A stretch of DNA of 64,000 bases from Caulobacter flavus (GCF_003722335.1 NZ_CP026100.1:1586001-1650000), one strand, 5' to 3'. Counted from the first letter of the stretch, positions 41,228-50,691 are shown. Made by a program: numbers and translations. The notes: generated by a model from the sequence alone, not told the origin.

Positions 41228-42394
41228 TTACGCCGGGGCCAGCTTCTGGCGCTTCTCCAGCCCGAGGCTCACCCCCGCCAGGACCAGCGCGCCGAGCGGC
41301 ACCAGGGCGGCGATCGGGGCGATGGCCGAAAGGCCCAGGCCGTGGGCGATCACCGCGCCGCCCAGGGCCGCGCCGATGGCGTTGCCGAGGTTGAAGGCGG
41401 CGATGTTGAGGCTGGAGGCCAGGCCCTGGCCCGCGCCGCCGGCCTGGCTCAGCACCCGCATCTGCAGCGGGGCGACGGTGGCGAAGGCGGCCGCGCCCAG
41501 CAGGAAGGCGGCCAGCACCGCGCCGACCTTGTCGTGGAAGGCCCAGCCGGCCGCCAGCATGATCACGGTCAGGATGGCGATGCTGCCGGCCAGGGCGGTG
41601 TTCAACGCTTTGTCGGCCCAGCGGCCGCCCAGCAGGTTGCCCGCCACCAGGCCCGCGCCGAACACCAGCAGGATCGGCGAGACGGCGGCCTTCGAGAAGC
41701 CGGCCAGTTCGGTGAGGATCGGCTGGATGTAGGTGAAGACGGCGAACACCCCGCCGAAGCCCAGCACGGTCATGGCCAGGCCCAGCTGCACCTGCGGGCG
41801 GGCCAGCACGGCGAACTCCTCCTTGAGGGCGGCGGGCGCGGCGGCCTTCTCGCCCTTGGGCACCAGCAGGGCCAGCACGACCAGCGCCGCGGCGCCGATG
41901 GCGGTCACCGCCCAGAAGGTCGAGCGCCAGCCGAAGGCCAGGCCCAGCCAGGCGCCGAACGGCACGCCCAGCAGGGTGGCCAGCGTCAGGCCGGTGAACA
42001 TGATGGCGATCGCCGAGGCCTTGCGCTCGGGCGGCACCAGGCTGACGGCGACCAGCGAGCCGACCCCGAAGAAGGTGCCGTGGGCCAGGGCGGTGATGAT
42101 CCGCGCGCCCATCAGCACGCCGAAGCTGGGGGCCAGGGCGGCGACCAGGTTGCCCAGGGTGAAGATCGCCATCAGGGCCAGCAGCGTGGTCTTGGGCGGC
42201 AGGCGGCGGGTGGCCAGGGTCAGGATCGGCGCGCCGACGAAGACGCCCAGCGCGTAGCCGGTCATCAGCCAGCCGGCCGTGGGGATCGAGACGCCGAGAT
42301 CGGCGGAGACCTGCATCAGCAGGCCCATGATGACGAATTCCGTGACGCCGATGCCGAAGGCGCCGACGGTCAGGGCATAGAGGGCGAGGGGCAT
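41228..42394 (-). CDS. DHA1-type MFS transporter
   Basis: A 388-aa inner-membrane exporter with 12 predicted membrane segments, of the AraJ/YdhP-like DHA1 group. The signatures are GIGVTEFVIMGLL in the first helix, GYALGVFVGAPILTLATRRLP (motif A region) and GLTLATLLGVPFGAWLG (motif C-like). The substrate is unknown; relatives export sugars, purines or drugs. It is divergent, with a 99-bp gap, from a LysR regulator that probably controls it. A TCACTTGTGA palindrome lies in that gap near the lysR start. Confidence 0.91.
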   Translation of the reverse strand: MPLALYALTVGAFGIGVTEFVIMGLLMQVSADLGVSIPTAGWLMTGYALGVFVGAPILTLATRRLPPKTTLLALMAIFTLGNLVAALAPSFGVLMGARIITALAHGTFFGVGSLVAVSLVPPERKASAIAIMFTGLTLATLLGVPFGAWLGLAFGWRSTFWAVTAIGAAALVVLALLVPKGEKAAAPAALKEEFAVLARPQVQLGLAMTVLGFGGVFAVFTYIQPILTELAGFSKAAVSPILLVFGAGLVAGNLLGGRWADKALNTALAGSIAILTVIMLAAGWAFHDKVGAVLAAFLLGAAAFATVAPLQMRVLSQAGGAGQGLASSLNIAAFNLGNAIGAALGGAVIAHGLGLSAIAPIAALVPLGALVLAGVSLGLEKRQKLAPA

Positions 42395-42471
42395 GGCGGC
42401 CGGCTCCGATAATTGTTCGAGCCGTCAGATAGCGCCGTGACCTTCGATGAATTAGATTGCGGGAAAGACTA

Positions 42472-42481
42472 TCACTTGTGA
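42472..42481. promoter_or_regulatory. Palindrome in the MFS/lysR divergent promoter
   Basis: TCACTTGTGA is a perfect 10-bp palindrome 12 bp before the lysR start. It could be part of an autoregulatory operator, but it is short enough to arise by chance. Confidence 0.3.
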
Positions 42482-42493
42482 CGTGAAGGCACG

Positions 42494-43444
42494 ATGGCGC
42501 GACAGGAGATCAACCGCACCGCCGAGATGGAAGTGTTCGTCCGCGTGGTCGAGCAGGGCGGCTTCTCGGCCGCCGCGCGAAGCCTGCGGATGACCCCGTC
42601 CGCGGTCAGCAAGCTGGTGGCCCGGCTTGAGGCGCGCCTGGGCGCGCGGCTGGTCAACCGCTCGACCCGCAAGCTGATCCTCACCGCCGAGGGCCAGACC
42701 TTCCACGAGCGGTCGCTGCGCGTGCTGGCCGATCTCGACGAAGCCGAGCGCGCCGTGGCCGCCAGCGCGGTTCCGCGCGGCCGGGTGCGGGTCAACGCCA
42801 GCGTGCCGTTCGGCCAGCACTTTCTGCTGCCCCTCGCGCCGCAGTTCCTGGACGCGCACCCCGACATCCAGCTCGACATCACCGTCACCGACCAGGTGAT
42901 CGACCTGATGGACGAGCGGGCCGACGTGGCCATCCGGGTGGGGCCGATGCGGGCCTCGCAGCTGATGGCCCGCAGGATCGCCCAGAGCCGCATGGTGCTG
43001 GTGGCCTCGCCCGGCTATCTGGCGCGGGCCGGGGCGCCGGAGCATCCCGACGAGTTGCCCCGCCACGAGCTGGTCACCTTCAACTTCGCTCGCCACTGCG
43101 ACTCCTGGCCCTTCCAGATCGACGGCGAGGGCGTGTTTCGCCCGGTCCACGGCCGGGCCGAGGTCGGCGACGGCGAGAGCGCCCGCACCCTGGCCCTGGC
43201 CGGCCAGGGCATCGCCCGGCTGTCGGTGATCCATGTGGGTCCGGACATCGCCGCCGGCCGCCTGGTCCCGGTGCTGGAGGCCTTCAATCCCGGCGACATC
43301 GAGCAGATCCACGCCGTCTATGTCGGCCACGGCGGCCAGCTTCCGGCCCGGGTGCGGGCCTTCATCGACTGGCTGGCCGGCGCGATGACCGTGGGGCGAA
43401 GCGAGCCGGCGGCGCTGGATCGGTTCGGCGTCCTTCCGGCGTGA
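42494..43444 (+). CDS. LysR family transcriptional regulator
   Basis: A 316-aa LysR-type regulator. The N-terminal winged HTH is MEVFVRVVEQGGFSAAARSLRMTPSAVSKLVARLEARLGARLVNR in the standard position (about residues 10-55, given here only as landmarks at each end: MEVFVRVVEQ and RLGARLVNRS). A periplasmic-binding-protein-like effector domain follows, with VRVNASVPFGQHFLLP. It resembles the CrgA/AaeR-like subgroup that controls neighbouring exporters. It is divergent from the MFS gene, the expected target. It ends 15 bp before the convergent pentapeptide-membrane gene, with no terminator between them. Confidence 0.92.
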   Translation: MARQEINRTAEMEVFVRVVEQGGFSAAARSLRMTPSAVSKLVARLEARLGARLVNRSTRKLILTAEGQTFHERSLRVLADLDEAERAVAASAVPRGRVRVNASVPFGQHFLLPLAPQFLDAHPDIQLDITVTDQVIDLMDERADVAIRVGPMRASQLMARRIAQSRMVLVASPGYLARAGAPEHPDELPRHELVTFNFARHCDSWPFQIDGEGVFRPVHGRAEVGDGESARTLALAGQGIARLSVIHVGPDIAAGRLVPVLEAFNPGDIEQIHAVYVGHGGQLPARVRAFIDWLAGAMTVGRSEPAALDRFGVLPA

Positions 43445-43459
43445 GGCTGACGGCCGGTC

Positions 43460-45064
43460 TCACGCGATCTGAAAGCGCCGGCGCAGCGCCAGGCCCGCGG
43501 CGAACAGCATGGCCACACTGAACAGGCTCTGGGCGATAGCAAGCAGCTGGACCACCAGCTTGCCTCCTGGATGAACACGCCCGACCATGCCGATAACCGG
43601 CGTCGCCGCGTCGGGCCGCCCCAAATGTCCGAACGGCTTGAAGGTCGTCTCGATGGAAAGGGTCACCGCCTCCCAGAACCTGTGCGCTTCGCAGGCGGAT
43701 CGCAGGAGGGCGGCCGCCGTCGTTCCTCCCGCGAGCGCCAGGCCCGCCAGCCAGTAGGCCAAGGCAAAGACGAGCAGGGCCCATCCAACGCCGATCACCG
43801 GCGACTGGATTGAAAGGCCATAGCCGGTAAGCCCGCCGTAGAGGCGGCTGGCGGTGCGATCGAACCGTGCGGTCCTGGGGTTCTGTTCTCGCGCGATTAG
43901 TTCATAGCGATAGAAAGTTTGCTCGAGGCTACGATCGCGCCGCTGTTCAGCGTTTTGCTTGAGCGACGTCATCACGGCTTGCATCTGGCTGAAGTGTTCG
44001 GCCCGATCGCCGGGCTTAAGCCGGTGCAGAGCGGCGATCGCGGTGTCGAAACCGCGATCTTCATCCAGGGTCTCGCGACTGAAGAGCGTCAGTCCGTCGA
44101 ATCTGGCTCCGTAGAGCATTGCGAAGGCCGTGAAGGATCGGCCCTGGAAGCTAGTCAGCCGGGGAAAGGTGACGTCGGCGAACGCGCCGGCGTGGATTTT
44201 CGGGTCGTTGGGGAAGGCGACGTCGTCGAAGCGGACGGTTGAGGAAGGCCTCGCGCTGCGGAAGCTCAGGTTTCGGCTTTCCTCCAAGTTCGCCCGTTCG
44301 AACGAGGCCTGGCTTTCGAACACCGCGCTGTCGAAGCGGAACGCCGCATCGCCGGCGAGGTCGACGACCCTGCAATCCTCGAACCGCGCCAAGCCCTTGA
44401 ACGTGGCCCGATCGAACCAGGCGCCGTCGGTGAAGGTCGCTTTGCGGAACCAGACGTCGCCAAGAAACTCAACGGCCTCAAAGCCGGCTCGACCGCCGAA
44501 CCAAGAGTTCTCGAACGAGGAGCGCGCGCCGATCGGTCTTCCATATCGCACGAGCCCCTCGCCGAACCATGTCCAATCGGCGCGGATATGGACAGGCTCG
44601 TCATGGGCGCCGAAGCTTCCCAGGGCGCCCGGGAAAATGACGCCTGACATCTGTGCGCGCCGATCCAGGCCGGTTGCGCGGGTGCTCCAGTAGAAGTCGC
44701 TGGTTTTGGCCCTCTTCAGGTGATCGGCCAGGGCCTCGTCCAATTCGCCGGGATGCCAGTCGGCTTTGCCCGTCGGCGTGCCGTCCTCCCATAGGAGCGG
44801 CAGGTGAAAGCGAGTGAACTCCCGGCCCGATACTGGTGATTTCGTCAGGTGTCCGCCTTCCTCGCGCCAATAGTCCTGATGGTTGCCGCCGCCCGCAATC
44901 GGCAGTTCCGCAAGGCCTTGCCACGAGAAGTCCTGCTCCCACCAGACTCGCCACCACGCCGCTTTCAGAGCGGCGACGTTCACTTGATCCACGTTCAGCC
45001 CCCGCTTACGCGATTCCTCCCACGAGACGGATCGATGCTCCCCGGAAAGCTCGTCGGTTGGCAA
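43460..45064 (-). CDS. Membrane-anchored pentapeptide-repeat-like protein
   Basis: A protein of up to 534 aa. The middle third (about 150-320) carries degenerate pentapeptide-type repeats of the 'F-x-x-A-x-F' kind (WFRKATFTDGAWFDRATFKG), predicted to form a beta-helix. A short helical region follows, and then C-terminal hydrophobic segments (GVGWALLVFALAYWLAGLAL and a last one at 505-525), so the repeat domain is tethered to the inner membrane. The N-terminal 120 residues are Trp-rich and of unknown fold. Base composition is visibly lower in GC than the neighbours, suggesting acquisition. The start is uncertain: the first codon is TTG 45064, with GTG codons about 25 residues in. Confidence 0.75.
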   Translation of the reverse strand: MPTDELSGEHRSVSWEESRKRGLNVDQVNVAALKAAWWRVWWEQDFSWQGLAELPIAGGGNHQDYWREEGGHLTKSPVSGREFTRFHLPLLWEDGTPTGKADWHPGELDEALADHLKRAKTSDFYWSTRATGLDRRAQMSGVIFPGALGSFGAHDEPVHIRADWTWFGEGLVRYGRPIGARSSFENSWFGGRAGFEAVEFLGDVWFRKATFTDGAWFDRATFKGLARFEDCRVVDLAGDAAFRFDSAVFESQASFERANLEESRNLSFRSARPSSTVRFDDVAFPNDPKIHAGAFADVTFPRLTSFQGRSFTAFAMLYGARFDGLTLFSRETLDEDRGFDTAIAALHRLKPGDRAEHFSQMQAVMTSLKQNAEQRRDRSLEQTFYRYELIAREQNPRTARFDRTASRLYGGLTGYGLSIQSPVIGVGWALLVFALAYWLAGLALAGGTTAAALLRSACEAHRFWEAVTLSIETTFKPFGHLGRPDAATPVIGMVGRVHPGGKLVVQLLAIAQSLFSVAMLFAAGLALRRRFQIA

Positions 45065-45078
45065 GCGCGAAGCGATCC

Positions 45079-45687
45079 CTACCCCGCCGCCTTGCCGTAG
45101 GCGCTGAGGGCGGCGGCCATCTGCGGCGCGGCTTCCACGACCGGCGCGGCGGGGGCGTCGGGCGCGGCGGCGCCAGCCAGGCGGGCCTGGGCCTCGGGCG
45201 AGAGGGTGACGGTGTCTCGTGGTGCGGCGGCCGCCGGCTGGGCGGCGTCGAGATCCGACTGCAGGCGTGCGCGATAGTCCTTGACTGTGGCCGGACCGCG
45301 CGCGCCGGGCACGCCCACCTGCAGCGAGGCGACGATCGTCTTGTCGGTGTCGGTGAGGCCGTCGAAGGCCTTCAGCGCCTGGGCCTGCGGCGCCGGCGGG
45401 GCGGCGTCGGCCCCGGCCCAGGCGGCCTTGGTGAAGGTGTTCAGCGCCGACTGCACGGTCTTGGCGAACGGGGAGTCGTTGAGGGGCGGGGCCAGGGCGG
45501 CGCGCTCGGCGTGGCCGGCCCCGGTCCAGCGATTGGCCAGGGCGTGATAGGCGGAAAGCTTCTGGTCCAGCCCGACCGCGCCGGCGGTGTCGGCGAGCGC
45601 CGCCGCCGCGCCGGCCGCGCCGCCGGGATAGGCGACGGCGGACGCGCCGGTTCCGGTCTCGGTCGAGTAGGGCTGCGATATCTTCAT
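45079..45687 (-). CDS. Hypothetical Ala-rich protein
   Basis: A 202-aa Ala/Pro-rich protein with no signal peptide. A helical middle (LDQKLSAYHALANRWTGAGH... and LKAFDGLTDTDKTIVASLQVG) leads to a linker and a C-terminal DTVTLSPEAQARLAG motif of a kind seen in small flagellar or secretion-associated proteins. Start ATG 45687 is the first methionine after an unrelated Arg-rich frame. The function is unknown, and no flagellar genes are adjacent. It is separated by 14 bp from the pentapeptide-membrane gene on the same strand. Confidence 0.65.
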   Translation of the reverse strand: MKISQPYSTETGTGASAVAYPGGAAGAAAALADTAGAVGLDQKLSAYHALANRWTGAGHAERAALAPPLNDSPFAKTVQSALNTFTKAAWAGADAAPPAPQAQALKAFDGLTDTDKTIVASLQVGVPGARGPATVKDYRARLQSDLDAAQPAAAAPRDTVTLSPEAQARLAGAAAPDAPAAPVVEAAPQMAAALSAYGKAAG

Positions 45688-45812
45688 CCTGCCGGCAGCC
45701 TTCGCGCGGGCGGGATGAAGAGGGTGTGAACGCTGACGCCTGGGCTGCGTGGCATGCTGTCGCAGCAAGGAGGCGAGGCCCCCGCCGCCAGGCGAGGACC
45801 TCTCTTTCGGCG

Positions 45813-46910
<1,098 letters not shown>

Positions 46911-46921
46911 TCAAGAGAGCC

Positions 46922-46940
46922 GCCCCGCGCAGTGCGGGGC
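46922..46940 (-). promoter_or_regulatory. Leader hairpin upstream of asd
   Basis: A perfect inverted repeat GCCCCGC/GCGGGGC (46922-46928 and 46934-46940) with a 5-nt loop lies about 60 bp before the asd start on the minus strand. No T-run follows. It does not resemble a complete lysine or SAM riboswitch. Confidence 0.35.
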
Positions 46941-47080
46941 TGGTCCGAGGATGCTTGCGTTAGATCGCGCGCATACCCGCCGCCCCGCCGTGGCGGGTCG
47001 TTTTGCGGGTAATAATTTTGGTCGCGGCCAATTGCATCGAGCGGGGCTAATAGCGGCGATCAAGGCGAAGGTAAAGTCGG

Positions 47081-47196
47081 TGCGTCCTTCGAGGCCCGCT
47101 GCGCGGGCGCCTCAGGATGAGGACTTCCGTGCAATGAGATCCTCATCCTGAGGTGCGAGCCCCGGCCTTGAGCCGGGGAGAGCCTCGAAGGACGCA
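47081..47196. repeat. 116-bp palindromic element (family D)
   Basis: The outer arms TGCGTCCTTCGAGGC and GCCTCGAAGGACGCA (15 bp, perfect) enclose a second perfect pair CTCAGGATGAGGA/TCCTCATCCTGAG (47111-47123 and 47140-47152). There are small hairpins GCCCGCTGCGCGGGC and CCCCGGCCTTGAGCCGGGG inside. It looks like a non-coding MITE-like or BIME-like element between asd and the GST gene. Confidence 0.85.
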
Positions 47197-47203
47197 AGGC
47201 GTT

Positions 47204-47875
47204 TCACCCGCTGGCCCCCTTGCTCTCCCAGTCCTCCACGAACGGGAAGCGTCTCTCCCAGAACTCGGCCAGGCGCGGATCCGCATCCACCCGCCGCACC
47301 ACGTCGGCCATCTTCGGCGCGCGCTCGTAGAACCGCACGCGGCGCGAGCCCCAGCGGCTGACCACGGCGACATAGAGGTCCAGCACGGTCAGCGTCTCGC
47401 CCAGGATGTAGGCGCCGGGCTCGACCTGAGCGTCCATCATCGCCCAGCAGTCGGCGATACGGTCGGCGGTGGCGGCCTTGACGCGGGCCTGGGCCTCCGG
47501 ATCCGGACCGGCCAGCCGCGCGGGCTCGTCGCGAACCCAGAACAGCGAATAGATCGAGGCCGGGATGAAGGTCATCCAGCGCAGGAACTGGCCCCTGCGC
47601 GGGTCGCCGATCGCCGGCGCCAGCCCGGCTGCGGGATGATTGTCGGCCAGCCAGATCAGGATCGCCGCGCTCTCGGTGATGGTCTCGCCTTGAGGGGTGA
47701 CAAGCGCCGGGATCTGCTTCATCGGATTGACGGAGGCGACCTTGGCCTGCTCCGTTTCGCCCTCCCAGGTGGGGGCTTCGACCACCGTGTAGGCCTGCCC
47801 CAGAAGGGTCAAGGTCGCCTCGACCGGCACCGAGCCAGAGCCAAGCGCGCCATAGATGGTGTAAGCTGGTTTCAT
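47204..47875 (-). CDS. Glutathione S-transferase family protein
   Basis: A 223-aa cytosolic GST-like protein. The N-terminal thioredoxin-fold domain (1-80) contains the cis-Pro and SNAIL-type turn in NPMKQIPALVTPQGETITESAAILIWLAD, and the C-terminal all-helical domain includes LGETLTVLDLYVAVVSRW. The catalytic position near the N-terminus reads GALGSGSVPV, with Ser as the probable glutathione-activating residue. It is divergent from nrdB, and the NrdR-box pair lies in the shared 133-bp gap, so its expression might also respond to NrdR. The substrate is unknown. Confidence 0.88.
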   Translation of the reverse strand: MKPAYTIYGALGSGSVPVEATLTLLGQAYTVVEAPTWEGETEQAKVASVNPMKQIPALVTPQGETITESAAILIWLADNHPAAGLAPAIGDPRRGQFLRWMTFIPASIYSLFWVRDEPARLAGPDPEAQARVKAATADRIADCWAMMDAQVEPGAYILGETLTVLDLYVAVVSRWGSRRVRFYERAPKMADVVRRVDADPRLAEFWERRFPFVEDWESKGASG

Positions 47876-47894
47876 CTTTGGTTACCCATTCTGC

Positions 47895-47941
47895 CCACAA
47901 CATGTTGTGCCATGGGTCAATTTGACCACTAGATGGGGCGT
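47895..47941 (+). promoter_or_regulatory. Tandem NrdR-box pair upstream of nrdB
   Basis: Box 1 CAACATGTTG (47898-47907, flanked CCA and TGC) is a palindromic match to the NrdR core CWATATATWG with the two inner bases changed. Box 2 CTAGATGGGG (47929-47938) keeps only the left half. Their centres are 31 bp apart, exactly the spacing seen at nrdA. A perfect palindrome GGTCAATTTGACC (47915-47927) lies between them. Confidence 0.68.
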
Positions 47942-48008
47942 GTCGCCCTAGGCTACGAAGAGACTACCCGCCCGACCGATTCGTGTCCGACCGCTCTGGA
48001 GCCCGCCC

Positions 48009-49046
48009 ATGTCCGCCTCGTTGATCACCAAGCCCGGCCTCATGATCCCCTCCGGCGGTTACAAGCCCTTCCGCTATCCGTGGGCCTACGACTTCTGGAA
48101 GAAGCAGCAGCAGGTCCACTGGATGCCCGAAGAGGTGCCGCTGGGCGAGGACCTCAAGGACTGGGCCGTCAAGCTGAACGACAAGGAGCGCAATCTGCTG
48201 ACGCAGATCTTCCGCTTCTTCACCCAGTCCGACGTCGAGGTGCAGGACAACTACATGGAGCGCTACGGTCGCGTGTTCAAACCGACCGAAGTGAAGATGA
48301 TGCTGGCCTCGTTCGCGAACATGGAGACGATCCATATCGCGGCCTACGCCCTGCTGCTCGAGACCATCGGCATGCCGGAGACCGAGTTCTCGGCGTTCAT
48401 GGAATACGAGGCCATGAAGGACAAGCATGACTACATGCAGACCTTCGGCGTCGAGACCAACGCCGACATCTGTCGCACCCTGGCCATGTTCGGCGGCTTC
48501 ACCGAGGGACTTCAGCTGTTCGCGTCGTTCGCGATGCTGATGAACTTCCCGCGCTTCAACAAGATGAAGGGCATGGGCCAGATCGTCTCGTGGTCGATCC
48601 GCGACGAGAGCCTGCACTGCGACGGCATCATCAAGCTGTACCATGCGTTCAACAAGGAAACCGGCGCGGTGACCAAGTCGGTGGCCGACGATATCGTCGA
48701 CTGCTGCAAGCACGTGGTGGGCCTGGAAGACAAGTTCATCGATCTGGCCTTCGAGGCCGGCGACGTGCAGGGCATGGTCCCCGACGACATCAAGCAGTAC
48801 ATCCGCTTCGTCGCCGACTGGCGCCTGCGCCAGCTGGACCTGCCGGAAGTCTACGGCGTGAAGGACAACCCGCTGCCGTGGCTGCAGGCCCTGCTGTCGG
48901 GCGTCGAGCACGCCAACTTCTTCGAGGCCCGCGCCACCGAATATTCGAAGGCCGCGACCAAGGGCCAGTGGCACGGCGCCGACGGCGTGTGGTCCAGCTT
49001 CGAGGCCATGCTGCAGAAGCGCACCGACGTTCCGGCCGAGCACTGA
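48009..49046 (+). CDS. nrdB: Ribonucleoside-diphosphate reductase, beta subunit
   Basis: A 345-aa ferritin-like radical-generating subunit that partners NrdA. Diiron ligands are in FFTQSDVEVQDNY (Glu), MLASFANMETIHIAAY (Glu and His), the mid-protein GFTEGLQLFASFAMLM (Glu) and SIRDESLHCDGI (Glu, His). The Tyr in HIAAYALLLETIG is at the tyrosyl-radical position. The C-terminal tail ends in a short peptide for docking to the alpha subunit. No N-terminal ATP-cone precedes the ferritin domain. The gene is preceded by paired NrdR-like boxes and followed by a strong terminator. It is unlinked to nrdA by some 14 kb. Confidence 0.96.
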   Translation: MSASLITKPGLMIPSGGYKPFRYPWAYDFWKKQQQVHWMPEEVPLGEDLKDWAVKLNDKERNLLTQIFRFFTQSDVEVQDNYMERYGRVFKPTEVKMMLASFANMETIHIAAYALLLETIGMPETEFSAFMEYEAMKDKHDYMQTFGVETNADICRTLAMFGGFTEGLQLFASFAMLMNFPRFNKMKGMGQIVSWSIRDESLHCDGIIKLYHAFNKETGAVTKSVADDIVDCCKHVVGLEDKFIDLAFEAGDVQGMVPDDIKQYIRFVADWRLRQLDLPEVYGVKDNPLPWLQALLSGVEHANFFEARATEYSKAATKGQWHGADGVWSSFEAMLQKRTDVPAEH

Positions 49047-49073
49047 GCCGCCGCAATCGTCGTGACGAGGTTG

Positions 49074-49107
49074 ACGCCGCCCGCTAAGCCGGGCGGCGTT
49101 TTCGTTT
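49074..49107 (+). terminator. Rho-independent terminator of nrdB
   Basis: A 10-bp stem ACGCCGCCCG/CGGGCGGCGT (49074-49083 and 49090-49099) with a 6-nt loop and the tail TTTTCGTTT. It ends only 10 bp before the start of the next gene. Confidence 0.94.
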
Positions 49108-49117
49108 GCGGAGAACC

Positions 49118-49984
49118 ATGATGCGCATCGCGGTGATCGGTCCGGGGGCGGTCGGCGGAACCCTGGCGGCGTGGCTGGGAGAGGCGCACGACGTCACGCT
49201 GTGCGCCCGCACCGCCTTCGAGCGGCTGACGGTCGAGACGCCGGACGGCGCGCTGGTCGCGACGCCGACGGTGCTGACCGATCCGGCCGCCGCCACGCCC
49301 GTGGACTGGGTGCTGGTCGCCACCAAGACCTACGACGCGGCCGGAGCCGCCGCCTGGCTGGCGGGGCTGGTCGGTCCGGACACCCGCGTGGCCGTGCTGC
49401 AGAACGGCGTCGAGCACGTCGAGCGCTTCGCGCCCTACCTGCCCGCCGAGCGGATCACCCCGGCGGTGGTCGACATCCCGGCCGAGCGCACGGCGCCGGG
49501 CGCCATCCGCCAGCGGCGGATGGGCTGGATCAAGGTCCCGGCCGGGCCGGCGGGGCAGGCCTTCGCGGCCCTGTTCGCACACACGCCGATCGAGGTGGCG
49601 ACGACCGAAGACTTCACGACCGTCGCCTGGAGCAAGCTGGCGCTCAACTGCGCCGGCGCGGTCAACGCCCTGACCCTCAAGCCGGCCGGGATCGCCCGGC
49701 GCGACGACATCGCCGCGATCATGCGCGACCTGGTGGCCGAATGCGTCGCCGTCGGCAGGGCGCAGGGCGCGGATCTCTCGGACGACCTGCCCGAACAGGT
49801 GGTGGCCGGCTATCGCGCAGGTCCGGCCGACGGGATCAACTCGCTGCACGCCGATCGCCTGGCCGGCCGACCGATGGAGATCGACGCCCGCAACGGCGTC
49901 ATCGTCCGCAAGGGCGCCGCCCACGGCATCGCCACGCCGGTCAACGCCATGGTCGCAGCGCTGCTGGAAGCGGCGGGAAGCTAG
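49118..49984 (+). CDS. 2-dehydropantoate 2-reductase family protein
   Basis: A 288-aa ketopantoate-reductase-like oxidoreductase, which uses NADPH to make pantoate for coenzyme A. The N-terminal Rossmann motif is IAVIGPGAVGGTLAAWL. The mid-protein TKTYD and LQNGVEH are family landmarks. The catalytic Lys/Asn block is WSKLALNCAGAVNALT, and the C-terminal LHADRLAGRPMEIDARNG holds the Ser/Asp/Glu site. ATG 49118 (or the ATG directly after it) follows GGAG. Because paralogues of PanE are common, assignment as the true PanE is not certain. No panB or panC is nearby. Confidence 0.88.
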   Translation: MMRIAVIGPGAVGGTLAAWLGEAHDVTLCARTAFERLTVETPDGALVATPTVLTDPAAATPVDWVLVATKTYDAAGAAAWLAGLVGPDTRVAVLQNGVEHVERFAPYLPAERITPAVVDIPAERTAPGAIRQRRMGWIKVPAGPAGQAFAALFAHTPIEVATTEDFTTVAWSKLALNCAGAVNALTLKPAGIARRDDIAAIMRDLVAECVAVGRAQGADLSDDLPEQVVAGYRAGPADGINSLHADRLAGRPMEIDARNGVIVRKGAAHGIATPVNAMVAALLEAAGS

Positions 49985-50039
49985 GGTGCGGACACAACTG
50001 AGCTGTGCGTCGGATCCAAGAAATTCAATCGCCTATCGC

Positions 50040-50156
50040 CCGTCATCCCGGAAAGCGCGAAGCGCTTATCCGGGACCCAGGGGCCGGCGCAATGCAGGTG
50101 GCCCCTGGGTCCCGGCTCTACGGTCCGCTACACGGCCCTTCGGCCGGGATGACGTG
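50040..50156. repeat. Palindromic intergenic repeat, family B (long copy)
   Basis: The outer arms CGTCATCCCGG and CCGGGATGACG pair, and inside them GGGACCCAGGGGCC pairs with GGCCCCTGGGTCCC. A GCGAAGCGC mini-hairpin is also present. The element shares the GTCATCCCGG/CCGGGA pattern with 6046-6114. Confidence 0.82.
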
Positions 50157-50185
50157 AAAAACATTCGCGCAATTGAGGGCTGACC

Positions 50186-50566
50186 CTAGCTCTTCATGAA
50201 GCCGCCCAGGAGGTCGCCGACCGCGCCGCCCAGGCCTTCGTCGGGCAGCTTGCCGCCGGGGGTCAGCTTGTCGACCAGGCCCGGCAGCACCTCCGACAGC
50301 TTGGCGGCGGCGGTCTGGGGATCGACGCCCAGCTTCTCGGCGAACTGGCCGACGGCGCCCGAGCCGAGCACGGCCTGGATCTGTTCGGGCGACACGGGCA
50401 GGTTGGCGCCGCTCGACACCCACGACTGGGCGACCTCGGCCAGGCCCCCCTTCTGGAAGGCGTCGACGAGGCCGCCGACCCCGCCGGTGACGCCCAGGCT
50501 CTTGACCGTCTCGGCCAGGTCGCCCTGACCGCCCAGCGCGCCCATCAGATTGTCCAGCAGGCTCAT
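50186..50566 (-). CDS. YidB-like DUF937 family protein
   Basis: A 126-aa acidic, Gly/Leu-rich cytoplasmic protein similar to YidB (DUF937). The characteristic opening MSLLDNLMGALGGQG and the helix-turn ISPEQIQAVLG-type segment (here LPVSPEQIQAVLGSGAVGQFAEKLGVDPQTAAAKL, given only as a landmark by its first residues LPVSPEQIQ) are present, and it ends DLLGGFMKS. The family has no firm biochemical function. It is one gene between a family B repeat and the DUF6491 gene. Confidence 0.85.
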   Translation of the reverse strand: MSLLDNLMGALGGQGDLAETVKSLGVTGGVGGLVDAFQKGGLAEVAQSWVSSGANLPVSPEQIQAVLGSGAVGQFAEKLGVDPQTAAAKLSEVLPGLVDKLTPGGKLPDEGLGGAVGDLLGGFMKS

Positions 50567-50656
50567 GTCTCGCTCCGCTCGATCGTCGCTTGGCCCGCCG
50601 CGGACCCGCCCGACGTGGGGGGATTAAGACCCGATCCAGCGCTGTTGGCGAGCGCC

Positions 50657-50691
50657 CAAAAGGGAAAGGCGCGGACCTTGCGATCCGCGCC
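50657..50691 (-). terminator. Terminator of the DUF6491 gene
   Basis: An 8-bp stem GGCGCGGA/TCCGCGCC (50668-50675 and 50684-50691) is followed on the minus strand by TTTCCCTTTT. It lies 35 bp past the stop codon. Confidence 0.78.

Noticed and set aside
43460..45064. Toxin-antitoxin or contact-dependent system around the low-GC gene
   Set aside because: Neighbours are a LysR regulator and an Ala-rich hypothetical gene, with no antitoxin-like regulator, nuclease or secretion motif.
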